Positions 1 to 7,844 of a stretch of 11,226 bases of DNA are shown here, in pieces. The notes below the pieces were generated by a model that was not told the DNA's origin, made no database searches, and saw only the letters and a program-made list of their open reading frames with translations. The stretch covers positions 1 through 11,226 of the forward strand of contig JAKFEW010000034.1 of the NCBI GenBank assembly GCA_036675505.1, in the 5' to 3' direction. The first letter of the stretch is position 1; the number at the start of each line of letters is the position of its first letter. The stretch is from JAKFEW01 sp036675505. GTDB lineage: Bacteria > Cyanobacteriota > Sericytochromatia > S15B-MN24 > JAQBPE01. The position numbers and the translations under genes are program-made.

Positions 1-517
1 GGCCACGCCCACGTCGGCCGCGGCCTCGACCGCGCCGGCCGCGGCGCCGTCCGCCGCTCCGGCGTCCGGTCCGCCGGCCTTCGTCGACGTGCAGGGCGCG
101 GCGGTGACCACCACCCCGTTCGGCGAGGGAACCGTGTGGACTGGCCTCTACGGCGACGACGGCTTTCGGGTCTACAACGACGCCGAGGTCGGCGCGACCA
201 GGGTTCGCGTCTTGACCGTCGCGTTCCTCAAGGAGCCGGTCGCGGGCAAGACCTACCAGGCCCGGCCTACGAACGACGACGGCGTGGCCCCCGAGTGCGA
301 GGTCCGGTACATGGAAGGTGACCTCGGTCAGGCCAAAGGCTGGAGCTCGACCGCCGGCACCGTCGTCGTCGCGGTCGACGGCGACGACTGGGCCTTCACC
401 CTCGACACGGCCCTGGCGCCGTCGGCCCTCGCCGGCGAGGCTGGCAAAGCCGGCGCCGGCACCTTCAAGGTGCAGGGCACCTTCAAGGTCGCGAAGGGCG
501 CCGTAACCAAGTACTGA
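1..517 (+). CDS. 3' part of an unrecognised, probably exported protein
   Basis: The frame is open from base 2 to the TGA at 515-517, so the true start lies outside the window. The GTG at 89 is only an internal codon of the open frame. The visible N-terminal part (about 28 residues) is an Ala/Pro/Ser/Thr-rich linker, as often follows a signal peptide or lipobox in exported proteins. It leads into a folded-looking domain of about 140 residues starting near FVDVQG. That domain alternates short hydrophobic strands with Gly/Asp turns (for example GTVVVAVDGDDWAFTLDT) and ends in a repeated FKVQGTFKVAKG-like strand pair, which suggests a small beta-sandwich. It has one Cys (in APECEVRY) and no catalytic motif I recognise. 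Codon use matches the neighbours. I do not recognise the family. Location in the envelope is inferred from the linker only. Confidence 0.7.
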   Translation, partial: ATPTSAAASTAPAAAPSAAPASGPPAFVDVQGAAVTTTPFGEGTVWTGLYGDDGFRVYNDAEVGATRVRVLTVAFLKEPVAGKTYQARPTNDDGVAPECEVRYMEGDLGQAKGWSSTAGTVVVAVDGDDWAFTLDTALAPSALAGEAGKAGAGTFKVQGTFKVAKGAVTKY

Positions 518-606
518 CCGGACCGGCCGCCCGACGCCGGCGTGCTCGGGTCCGGCACTCTGTGACACCGGTAACGTCGGGTGGAGCCGGCAATCGGGTA
601 TAGAGG

Positions 607-632
607 TCTCGGCGCCCGCGCGGGCGCCGAGA
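607..632. promoter_or_regulatory. 26-bp perfect palindrome ahead of the Pro/Ala-rich gene
   Basis: Bases 607-632 read identically on both strands: TCTCGGCGCC, a GC-rich centre, GGCGCCGAGA. The palindrome ends 13 bases before the ATG at 646. A TATAGA hexamer at 599-604 could be a weak -10, though I see no matching -35. If so, the palindrome would cover the transcription start, as an operator would. As RNA it would form a very stable hairpin just upstream of the start codon. No T-tract follows, so a standard intrinsic terminator for the upstream gene is unlikely. Function is inferred. Confidence 0.45.
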
Positions 633-645
633 TGCGAGCAGCTTG

Positions 646-1098
646 ATGACAAACCCGAACGATCCCAAGTCCGGCAAGCCCGGCCAGCAGCCGGCCAAGC
701 CGGGCGCCGTGCCCCCCAGGCCCGCCATGCCCGCACGTCCCGCGCCGCCGCCCGGCACCCAGGCCTCGAAGGTCGTGCCCCCGGCCGGCCCGCGCCCCGC
801 TGCGGCGCCCTCGGCGCGCCCGATGACGGGTCGACCTGGCCAGCCCCCGGCCCCGCCGCAGCCGGTCGCCCGGCCGCCGGTTCCTCCGCCCGCCGCGCAG
901 GCGGCGCCGGGCCCGGAGGCGAGCCCGAAGGAGATCGTCGATCACCTGGCCGGCCAGATCCAATCGCTCGCGACGCGCCTCGAGGCGCTGCGCGCCCAGG
1001 GTGCCGGCAATACGACGGAGTTCCGCCAGCTCGAGCAGTTGCTCAATATGGTCCAGGACAAGCTGATCCTGGCCCAGAACAAGCTCGGCAAGCGCTGA
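646..1098 (+). CDS. Pro/Ala-rich protein with helical C-terminal segment
   Basis: This is a 150-residue protein starting at ATG 646. A TTG directly in front (643) is also in frame, but ATG is preferred. No strong ribosome binding site is visible because the palindrome occupies most of the leader. Residues 1 to about 92 are low-complexity Pro/Ala/Gly/Arg, with repeated PGQP, PPRPA and ARPPVPPP-type runs and no signal peptide. Residues from about 93 to 150 (from SPKEIVDHLAGQIQSLATRL to the end) look like one or two amphipathic helices with regular Leu/Ile spacing, compatible with a short coiled coil or oligomerisation hairpin. It is probably cytosolic, with a disordered arm and a helical bundle. 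I do not recognise a family, and coding status is supported by the organised C-terminus. It converges on the epimerase-family gene, with 32 bases between stop codons. Confidence 0.7.
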   Translation: MTNPNDPKSGKPGQQPAKPGAVPPRPAMPARPAPPPGTQASKVVPPAGPRPAAAPSARPMTGRPGQPPAPPQPVARPPVPPPAAQAAPGPEASPKEIVDHLAGQIQSLATRLEALRAQGAGNTTEFRQLEQLLNMVQDKLILAQNKLGKR

Positions 1099-1107
1099 AC
1101 GCCGTCG

Positions 1108-1123
1108 CCCGACTCGAATCGGG
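1108..1123. terminator. Weak hairpin between convergent genes
   Basis: CCCGA (1108-1112) pairs with TCGGG (1119-1123) around a 6-base loop, in the 32-base gap between the convergent stops at 1098 and 1131. It could end transcription in both directions, but the stem is short and there is no T-tract on either side. Only the position favours it. Confidence 0.25.
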
Positions 1124-1130
1124 GTGAGGG

Positions 1131-2072
<942 letters not shown>

Positions 2073-2116
2073 CGGGGAGGCCTCCTACAGCGATGGTACG
2101 GTGCGGATCATGGTCC

Positions 2117-2146
2117 CATACAGTGTGGACCGCGGCAACTGTGCAA
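2117..2146 (-). promoter_or_regulatory. Possible weak promoter for the UDP-glucuronate decarboxylase gene
   Basis: On the minus strand, TTGCAC (2141-2146) and TGTATG (2117-2122) are separated by 18 bases and lie about 45 bases upstream of the start codon. The -35-like box is fair. The -10-like box matches the consensus at only three of six positions. Proposed from position and the -35 match only. Confidence 0.25.
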
Positions 2147-2195
2147 CCCGACGAAGAGTTTCGCACGCCTGGCGGCCGGAAGCGCTGATCAAACG

Positions 2196-2204
2196 TGCTA
2201 TAAT
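2196..2204 (+). promoter_or_regulatory. Extended -10 promoter for the bamA/lipid A run
   Basis: TGCTATAAT at 2196-2204 is a perfect TATAAT with the TGn extension, striking in such GC-rich DNA. No good TTGACA-like box sits 17 bases upstream (the sequence there is CCGGAA), as is typical of extended -10 promoters. Transcription would start near 2211, giving a leader of about 118 nt before the bamA GTG. The leader holds a small hairpin, GCCGG (2238-2242) with CCGGC (2246-2250). It lies in the divergent region, reading away from the UDP-glucuronate decarboxylase gene. Confidence 0.65.
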
Positions 2205-2264
2205 CCCTCGGTCGAAGGGCCCTATCCCTGTAACGGAGCCGGTCTCCGGCACAAGGGGAACCAG

Positions 2265-2276
2265 ATGGCAACGTGA
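2265..2276 (+). other. Three-codon leader ORF (M-A-T-stop) upstream of bamA
   Basis: ATG GCA ACG TGA at 2265-2276 has AAGGGG (2253-2258) at ribosome-binding distance. This is a better site than the one in front of the bamA GTG 52 bases downstream. It is in a different frame from bamA. It could be chance, or a minimal leader peptide affecting bamA translation. Confidence 0.25.
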
Positions 2277-2328
2277 GCCGTCACACCTGTTTGTAGCCGC
2301 AGCCCCAACGCCGCAGAAAGAGACCAGC

Positions 2329-4371
2329 GTGCCCGAAAAGCAGCCTTCCACGACCCTCGCCATGCTCCTCGCGGCGACCATGGGCCTCGGTATCGCCGCG
2401 CCGGCGGCGATCGCCGCCCCGACACCGGCCTCCAAGCCCGTGGCGCCGCCCGCACAGGCCAAGCCTGCGCCCGCCAAGCCCGTCAAGCCAGCGCCCAAGC
2501 CCGCCGGCGAGAAGAAGCCGGCCGCACCCGCCGAGGCGCCGGAGGATTACGGCCCCGGCGCCCCGCCGCCAGGCGGCGTCGCGCCCAAGGGTCCGCGCGT
2601 CGCGCCGCCGACGCCGCGCGACACCGAAGAGAAGGTGGTCATCAAGGAAATCATCGTGCGCGGCAACCAGCGCATCAGCGAGGACCGCATCCTGCTCTCC
2701 ACCCCGATCACGATCGGCGACAAGGCCGGCCGGAGCGACGTGTTGGACGCGATCCAGCGCATCTACGGGATGGGTTACTTCGCGGACGTGAAGGCCGGCA
2801 CCGAGCCCGTGCCTGGCGGCGAGCGGCTGATCTTCCAGGTCGTAGAGAACCCCGTGATGGGGGACGTCGCCTTCGACGGCGTGACCAAGGTCGAACCGGC
2901 CAAGCTCGAGGGGCTCTTCAAGGAGATGAAGGGCGACATCATCAACTTCAACGCCATCAAGGAAACCGTCGACAAGATCCAGAAGCTCTACACCGAGGCC
3001 GGCTACCCGCTCGCGCGCGTGGCCGACATGGGCGTCGCGCCCGGCGGCATCCTGCGCTTCCGCATCGCGGAAGGCAAGATCGCGGCGATCAAGGTGCGCG
3101 GCAACGAGGAGACCAAGGAGTACGTGGTCCTGCGCGAGATCGCGACCAAGCCCGGCGAGATCTTCAACCGCGAGAAGGTCAACGCCGACCTGCGCCGCGT
3201 CTACAACCTGAACTACTTCGAGGAGCTGAACATCAAGTTCGAGCCGGCCCCGACCGCCGACGGCGGGGCGAGTGGGCGGGCATCCGAGGAGGTCATCCTC
3301 GTGATCGACGTGAAGGAGAAGCAGACCGGCTCGATCAACCTGGGCGCCGGCTACTCCACGCGGGACGGCATCCTCGGCATGTTCAGCGTGAAGAAGGACA
3401 ACGTCTTCGGCTCGGGCCAGCAGGTCGGCCTCGACCTCTCGGTCAGCCAGCAGCTGCGCATCGCCGGCGAGCTCAACTACTACAACCCGTGGTTCGACGA
3501 GAACCGGACCGGCCTCGGCGGCAGCCTCTACGTGCGCCGTTTCAACAACTTCCTCGCGGACTTCCGCGAGGACCGCATCGGCACCAGCCTCAACATGAGC
3601 AAGCCGCTCTTCGGCGACCCGCTCACCTCGCCCTGGCGCGGCACGCTGGGCATCCGCGCCGAGCGCATCCAGACGTTCGAGAACCTCTGGACCGGCGGCA
3701 ACCCGAAGCCGGCCTACGCGCCGGTGTTCCCAGAGACGGCCGGCAAGCCGATCACCGTCGATCCGGGCGGCACGGACTACATCACCGGCGGCAGCGTCGG
3801 CACTACCTTCGACACCCGCGACATCATCATGAACCCGACCGAGGGCTGGTTCAACCAGTTCACGTTCGAGCCCGCGCTGGTGAACGGCAACATGCCGCTC
3901 CTGCGCGGCACGGCCACGATGAACCACTTCATCCCGATGCCTGCGCTGCCCTGGGCGCCCACCGAGAAGACCACGATCGCGATCGGCACGCGCGCCGGCC
4001 TGATCGGCGGCCGGATCGTGCCCGCCTACGAGCGCTTCTTCTCCACCGGCCCCTACCTGGTGCGCGGCTGGCCCGAGTTCGTGGGCCTCAACACGCCCGT
4101 GGTCCAGAAGTACGGCATCAACTATTTCCAGGGCTCCAATGCCTTCGTGGGCTCCCTGGAGTACCGCTTCCCGATCTTCAACATCGTTTCCGGCGTCTTC
4201 TTCGGCGACACCGGCATCTTCTGGGACCAGGCGCTCGACCCGTCGCTGCTGCACTCGGGCTACGGAGCCGGCCTGCGCCTGAACACCCCGCTCGGACCCA
4301 TCCGCCTCGACTACGGTCTGAACGGATTGGAGCAGGGCCAATTCCACTTCTCCATCGGTCAGAAGTTCTGA
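2329..4371 (+). CDS. bamA: BamA/Omp85 outer-membrane protein assembly factor
   Basis: A 680-residue Omp85 protein, the core of the machinery that folds beta-barrel proteins into the outer membrane. The GTG at 2329 is chosen because it gives a signal peptide (hydrophobic LAMLLAATMGLGIAA, with cleavage near residue 30 after AIA or AIAA). The open frame runs far upstream without signal-like sequence, and ATG 2362 would lose the N-region. A Pro/Ala/Lys-rich linker covers about 31-100. Three POTRA domains follow: about 103-175 (VVIKEIIVRGNQRI), 176-250 (VMGDVAFDGV) and 251-330 (IAAIKVRGNEE). The barrel spans about 333-680, with FDTRD (494-498), the loop-6 VRGW motif (578-581; VRGF/Y in most homologues) and a terminal Phe. 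Proteobacterial BamA has five POTRAs, while three is usual in cyanobacterial Omp85. It is the first gene of the run, about 118 nt after the predicted transcription start. TamA is less likely given skp and lpxD next door. Confidence 0.93.
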   Translation: MPEKQPSTTLAMLLAATMGLGIAAPAAIAAPTPASKPVAPPAQAKPAPAKPVKPAPKPAGEKKPAAPAEAPEDYGPGAPPPGGVAPKGPRVAPPTPRDTEEKVVIKEIIVRGNQRISEDRILLSTPITIGDKAGRSDVLDAIQRIYGMGYFADVKAGTEPVPGGERLIFQVVENPVMGDVAFDGVTKVEPAKLEGLFKEMKGDIINFNAIKETVDKIQKLYTEAGYPLARVADMGVAPGGILRFRIAEGKIAAIKVRGNEETKEYVVLREIATKPGEIFNREKVNADLRRVYNLNYFEELNIKFEPAPTADGGASGRASEEVILVIDVKEKQTGSINLGAGYSTRDGILGMFSVKKDNVFGSGQQVGLDLSVSQQLRIAGELNYYNPWFDENRTGLGGSLYVRRFNNFLADFREDRIGTSLNMSKPLFGDPLTSPWRGTLGIRAERIQTFENLWTGGNPKPAYAPVFPETAGKPITVDPGGTDYITGGSVGTTFDTRDIIMNPTEGWFNQFTFEPALVNGNMPLLRGTATMNHFIPMPALPWAPTEKTTIAIGTRAGLIGGRIVPAYERFFSTGPYLVRGWPEFVGLNTPVVQKYGINYFQGSNAFVGSLEYRFPIFNIVSGVFFGDTGIFWDQALDPSLLHSGYGAGLRLNTPLGPIRLDYGLNGLEQGQFHFSIGQKF

Positions 4372-4411
4372 CACCACTCCGACAGACAGCCATTCGCAGA
4401 AAGGGATAGTC

Positions 4412-4867
4412 ATGCGTCGCCTCATCGCCGCTGCCGGCATCGCCGCCATCACCGTCATCGCCCCCGCCGCGCCGGCGTTCGCCCTCACCATCGGGTACGT
4501 CGACACCGCCAAGGTCCTGGTCAGCTACCAGGGCGCACGCACGGCCCAGGGGCAGATGCAACAGGAGCTCGCCGCCTACCAGAAGGAGTTCGTCGAGCGC
4601 CAGAAGAAGATCGCCGAGGCCCAGAAGGCCGGCAAGACCCAGGCCGAGATCCAGAAGATGACCGAGCAGTTCGAGAAGGAGCTGGCCCCGCTCAAGCAGA
4701 AAGCCATGGGCCTTGAGCAGAAGCTCTCGGCCACCGTGAAGACCAAGATCGAGTCGGTCATCCACCGCATCGCCGCCCAGCGCAAGTGCGACATCGTGCT
4801 CGACAAGGCCGCGGTGCTGCACGGCGGCCTCGACATCACGGCCGACGTGATCAAGGCCCTCAAGTAG
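4412..4867 (+). CDS. skp: Skp/OmpH-family periplasmic chaperone
   Basis: A 151-residue Skp/OmpH protein that holds unfolded outer-membrane proteins in the periplasm and passes them to BamA. The signal peptide is residues 1-24 (Arg2-Arg3, hydrophobic core, APAFA cleavage). The mature protein begins with the family strand LTIGYVDTAKVL. It continues in long Gln/Lys/Glu-rich helices (about 40-120) that form the coiled-coil tentacles, and closes with the family C-terminus CDIVLDKAAVLHGG-LDITADVIKALK. Length is near the family norm of about 160. ATG 4412 is preceded by AGAAAGGGA. It lies 40 bases after bamA, as in Proteobacteria, and is followed by a strong hairpin before lpxD. It has one Cys, in RKCDIV. 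Confidence 0.92.
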   Translation: MRRLIAAAGIAAITVIAPAAPAFALTIGYVDTAKVLVSYQGARTAQGQMQQELAAYQKEFVERQKKIAEAQKAGKTQAEIQKMTEQFEKELAPLKQKAMGLEQKLSATVKTKIESVIHRIAAQRKCDIVLDKAAVLHGGLDITADVIKALK

Positions 4868-4899
4868 CAAACGGCCGCCGACGGGGCATGAAGTGCCTG

Positions 4900-4924
4900 C
4901 GCCCCCGCCCGCTGGGCGGGGGCG
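4900..4924 (+). terminator. GC hairpin between skp and lpxD (possible attenuator)
   Basis: CGCCCCCGCCC (4900-4910) pairs perfectly with GGGCGGGGGCG (4914-4924) around a GCT loop, an 11-bp all-GC stem. Only TT follows before GCC, so termination is probably partial. Its place just after the skp stop suggests it could lower lipid A gene expression relative to bamA-skp, or protect the 3' end of a processed bamA-skp message. Confidence 0.5.
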
Positions 4925-4957
4925 TTGCCGATCGGCCCATTGAGAGCCTTCATCCCG

Positions 4958-6031
4958 ATGTCCCACGACGAAGCCAACACGTTCGCCCGCCCCGAATTCA
5001 CGCTCGGCCACCTGGCCGACCTCGTGGGCGGCACGGTCGTCGGCGACCCCGACGCGGTCGTCTCGGGGGTTGCGGACCCCGCGACGGCGGACCCCGGTTC
5101 GCTGGTCTTCTTGCTGGAGGCACGCTACGCGGATGGCATCGCGGCCTCCGCAGCGGCCGCCGCGGTGGTCCCTCGACACGTCGAGGCGATCGCGAAGCCC
5201 CAGATCGTCGTGGCGCGCCCGCGGGTGGCGATGGCCCGCATCATGGCGCTTTTCGTCCCGGAGGCGCCCTACCGGGGCATCCATCCCACCGCGGTGGTCC
5301 ACCCCACGGCACGCGTGGCGTCGGACGCGGCGCTCGGCCCGTACGTGGTCGTCGGCGAGGACGCTTCGATCGGCGCGGGCACCTTGCTCCAGGCCCACGT
5401 GGTGGTCGGCCGGAGGGTCCGGATCGGCACGGGGTGCGTGCTCCACCCGCACGTCGTGGTCTACGACGAAGTCCGGCTGGGCGATCGCGTGATCCTCCAC
5501 GCCGGCACCGTGGTGGGCTCCGACGGCTACGGCTACGCGCCGGACGAGGCGGGCCGGCACATCAAAGTGCCCCAACTGGGGAATGTTATCCTCGGCGACG
5601 ACGTCGAAACCGGCGCGAACGTTGCTATCGACCGGGCAACTTTCGGGTCCACGGTCGTCGGCCGGGGCACGAAGCTCGACAACCTCGTGCACCTGGGGCA
5701 CAACGACCGCATCGGCGAGGACGTGTTGATCGTGAGCCAGACCGGCATCTCAGGCTCGGTCACCGTGGGGGACCGCGTGACGCTCGCGGGCCAGGTCGGC
5801 GTCGCGGGCCACCTCACGATCGGCGACGGCGCGACGGTGCTGGCGCGCTCGGGCGTCACCAAAGACATCCCGCCACGGACCGTGGTGAGCGGCTTCCCGG
5901 CCCGCCCCCACAAAGAAGAGCTGCGGCGCCAGGCCGCGCCCAGCCGGCTCGAGGCGCTGCGCCAGGAGCTCGCCGACCTCGCGCGCCGCGTCGAGTCGAT
6001 CGAAGGCGAAGGGGGCGGCCTTGGCGCGTAA
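4958..6031 (+). CDS. lpxD: UDP-3-O-(3-hydroxyacyl)glucosamine N-acyltransferase LpxD
   Basis: A 357-residue protein adding the N-linked hydroxyacyl chain from acyl-ACP to UDP-3-O-acylglucosamine, the third step of lipid A synthesis. The N-terminal uridine-binding domain starts FTLGHLADLVGGTVVGD (about 14-30). From about 105 (GIHPTAVVHPTARV) the left-handed beta-helix runs in hexapeptide repeats through TVVGSDGYGYAPDE, NVAIDRATFGSTVVGRGTKLDN and the rest. Catalytic His is H248 in HLGHND, equivalent to E. coli H239. IPPRTVVSGFPARPHKEELR ends the helix, and an amphipathic C-terminal helix rich in Leu/Arg/Glu follows, as in other LpxD trimers. ATG 4958 is preferred over the in-frame TTG at 4925, which falls at the foot of the hairpin, although no strong Shine-Dalgarno is seen at either. 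The 3' end overlaps the next gene by 11 bases. Confidence 0.95.
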   Translation: MSHDEANTFARPEFTLGHLADLVGGTVVGDPDAVVSGVADPATADPGSLVFLLEARYADGIAASAAAAAVVPRHVEAIAKPQIVVARPRVAMARIMALFVPEAPYRGIHPTAVVHPTARVASDAALGPYVVVGEDASIGAGTLLQAHVVVGRRVRIGTGCVLHPHVVVYDEVRLGDRVILHAGTVVGSDGYGYAPDEAGRHIKVPQLGNVILGDDVETGANVAIDRATFGSTVVGRGTKLDNLVHLGHNDRIGEDVLIVSQTGISGSVTVGDRVTLAGQVGVAGHLTIGDGATVLARSGVTKDIPPRTVVSGFPARPHKEELRRQAAPSRLEALRQELADLARRVESIEGEGGGLGA

Positions 6032-6452
6032 GCCCTTGCTGCTCATCGCCGCCGTCGCCGCGTTGATCGCGCTCCCCGCCCTCGCGGCGCTCGCCGCGGA
6101 CCCGCCGAACCAGACCCTGCCCTACGGGGAGGTGAATTGGAACCGTGGCTACGTGCGCATTTCGGCGGTCGGCTTGCCGCCGATTGACGGCGGCAACGGC
6201 GAGGCCGCGCGCGCCAACGCCGTCAGCGCGGCCCAGAAGCGGCTGCTCGCGGTCGTGCTCGAGATGCGCGGCCGCCAGGGCCGGCTGCGCGACCAGATCG
6301 CGCGCCACCCGGACCTCAAGGACCGGCTGCGTGCGCTCGTCACGAGCGCCGATGTGAAGGGCAAGGCCTTCGCCGACGGCGCCGTCGAGGTGACGCTGAC
6401 GGTCAACACGGAAGGACCCGGCGGCCTGCGCGCGCTGTTGCGGGATTACTGA
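6021..6452 (+). CDS. Small exported protein, LPP20-like
   Basis: A 143-residue protein starting at TTG 6021, which overlaps the end of lpxD by 11 bases. AAGGGGG (6009-6015) lies 5 bases upstream and decides the start, and no ATG is available. Residues 1 to about 26 are a signal peptide (ARKP, then a Leu/Ala core ending AALAA). There is no lipobox Cys, so it should be soluble in the periplasm. The mature part has strands around VNWNRGYVRISAVGLPPID, a helix EAARANAVSAAQKRLLAVVL, then a Lys/Arg-rich stretch and a closing strand pair VKGKAFADGAVEVTLTVNT. This pattern (RG-Y-V-R, then an ARANA-AA helix, then a V-G-A strand) resembles the LPP20 family, though I recognise this by pattern only. Its place inside a lipid A run suggests an envelope role, but no enzymatic residues stand out. 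Confidence 0.75.
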   Translation: MARKPLLLIAAVAALIALPALAALAADPPNQTLPYGEVNWNRGYVRISAVGLPPIDGGNGEAARANAVSAAQKRLLAVVLEMRGRQGRLRDQIARHPDLKDRLRALVTSADVKGKAFADGAVEVTLTVNTEGPGGLRALLRDY

Positions 6453-6514
6453 TCACAGCGAACGACCGCCGGATCTGGTACCATGGAGCCTGAACACCGG
6501 CCCCCTGGCTCACG

Positions 6515-7399
6515 ATGACGTCCTTCGATCCCACAATGCCCGACGCCCCCTGGAGCCAGCGCTGGACGCTGGCTGGAATTGCCGTTCTTGAAGGCATCGG
6601 TGTGCATACAGGAACGACGGTGCGCCTGGAGATTGCCCCGGCGCCGGCCGGCCATGGTTACGTCTTCGTCCGCGCCGACCTGCCGGGCGCACCGCGCATC
6701 CCCGCGCGGCCCGACCTCGTGCGCTCCGGCTACCTCGCCACCGTGCTGGAGGTGGACGGCGCAACGGTTTCGACGGTGGAGCACGTGCTCGCGGCGCTGT
6801 GGGGCCTCGGCGTGACCGACGCCCTGCTCACCCTCGATGGGCCGGAGGCGCCGATCGCCGACGGCAGCGCCGCCCCCTTCGTCGCGGCAATCCGGGAGGC
6901 CGGCGTCGTCGCGCTCGCCGCCCCGCGGCCGCTGCTCGACCTACCCGCAACCGGCGTCGCGGAGCGCGATCGCAGCGTATCCGTCGTGCCGGGGCCGGAG
7001 ACGAGCGTGACGATCGCCTGCGACTACGGGCGCGCCCCCGCGGGCCCGATGCTCTACACGGCGACGCTCACGCCGGCCGTCTTCGCCACGGAGATCGCGC
7101 CCGCGCGGACCTTCGCGCTCGAAGAGGAGGTCGAGGCGATCCGCGCCGCCGGCCTCGCCAAGGGCGCCAGCCTCGATTGCGCCGTGGTGGTCGGGCGCGA
7201 CGGCTTCAGCAGCCCGCTGCGCTTCCCGGACGAGCTCGTGCGGCACAAGGCCCTCGACCTGGTGGGCGACCTGGCGCTCCTCGGCGCCTGGTGGCGCGGG
7301 CGCGTGGTGGCCGTGAAGGCCGGCCACGCGTTGCATGTCTCGTTCGCGCGGCGCGTTGCCGAGCTCATCCTTGTTGAAAGTGATGGAACACCCGCATGA
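6515..7399 (+). CDS. lpxC: UDP-3-O-acyl-N-acetylglucosamine deacetylase LpxC
   Basis: A 294-residue zinc amidase that removes the acetyl group from UDP-3-O-acyl-GlcNAc, the committed step of lipid A synthesis. It starts near the N-terminus with LAGIAVLEGIGVHTG (compare E. coli GVGLHTG). Zinc ligands by family position are H90 in STVEHVLAAL (with the catalytic base E89), H244 and D248 in VRHKALDLVGDL, and the active-site His is H271 in KAGHALHV. EIAPARTFAL carries the usual substrate-tunnel motif. Length is close to E. coli (305). ATG 6515 is used here, but in-frame ATG 6536 is also possible, and neither has a clear Shine-Dalgarno. It lies 62 bases after the LPP20-like gene, the largest gap within the run after skp-lpxD. 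I found no convincing internal promoter there. Its stop overlaps fabZ (ATGA). In most Proteobacteria lpxC sits in the cell-division cluster instead. Confidence 0.95.
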   Translation: MTSFDPTMPDAPWSQRWTLAGIAVLEGIGVHTGTTVRLEIAPAPAGHGYVFVRADLPGAPRIPARPDLVRSGYLATVLEVDGATVSTVEHVLAALWGLGVTDALLTLDGPEAPIADGSAAPFVAAIREAGVVALAAPRPLLDLPATGVAERDRSVSVVPGPETSVTIACDYGRAPAGPMLYTATLTPAVFATEIAPARTFALEEEVEAIRAAGLAKGASLDCAVVVGRDGFSSPLRFPDELVRHKALDLVGDLALLGAWWRGRVVAVKAGHALHVSFARRVAELILVESDGTPA

Positions 7400-7842
7400 C
7401 CGACGCCGTCTCTCCGGTGATGGACGCCCGTGCCATCCTGGCGGTGCTGCCGCACCGCTATCCCTTCCTGCTCGTCGACCGCATCACCGAGATCGTGCCC
7501 GGCAAACGCGCCGTGGGGCTCAAGAACGTCACGGCCAACGAGCCGCAGTTCCAGGGGCATTTCCCGGATCGGCCGATCATGCCGGGCGTGCTGATCATCG
7601 AAGCCCTGGCGCAGGTCGGCGCCGTGCTGATGCTCCAGCAGGAAGCCAACCAGGGCAAGCTCGCGCTGTTCGCGGGCATCGATGACTGCCGGTTCCGCCG
7701 CGTGGTGGGCCCCGGCGATCAGCTCCTGCTGACGGTCGAGGTCCTCAAGCTGCGGGGCGCCTTCGGCAAGGTCAAGGCCACCGCCACGGTGGACGGCCAG
7801 CTCGCCGCCGAGGCCGAATTGCTCTTCACGATCACGGAGTAA
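7396..7842 (+). CDS. fabZ: 3-hydroxyacyl-ACP dehydratase FabZ
   Basis: A 148-residue hot-dog-fold dehydratase of type II fatty acid synthesis, converting 3-hydroxyacyl-ACP to trans-2-enoyl-ACP in the cytosol. It shares its substrate pool with LpxA and LpxD, which explains the linkage. Signatures are ILAVLPHRYPFLLVDRI (14-30), the catalytic H55 in FQGHFPDRPIMPGVL and E69 in IIEALAQVGA, plus CRFRRVVGPGDQL. Length is normal (about 150). The ATG overlaps the lpxC stop as ATGA (7396-7399), suggesting coupled translation. lpxA starts 2 bases after its stop. Confidence 0.95.
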   Translation: MTDAVSPVMDARAILAVLPHRYPFLLVDRITEIVPGKRAVGLKNVTANEPQFQGHFPDRPIMPGVLIIEALAQVGAVLMLQQEANQGKLALFAGIDDCRFRRVVGPGDQLLLTVEVLKLRGAFGKVKATATVDGQLAAEAELLFTITE

Positions 7843-7844
7843 TC

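Noticed and set aside
2281..4512. 743-codon minus-strand open frame opposite bamA
   Set aside because: It is the complement of a clear bamA in high-GC DNA, composed of Arg/Asp/Val/His-rich sequence with no domain or ribosome binding site. Long antisense frames are expected here.
4178..5701. 507-codon minus-strand frame opposite skp and lpxD
   Set aside because: It is low-complexity shadow sequence spanning two recognised genes on the other strand.
6479..6484. TACCAT as -10 of an internal promoter for lpxC
   Set aside because: It matches the consensus poorly, with no -35 at a usable distance, so it was not listed as a feature.
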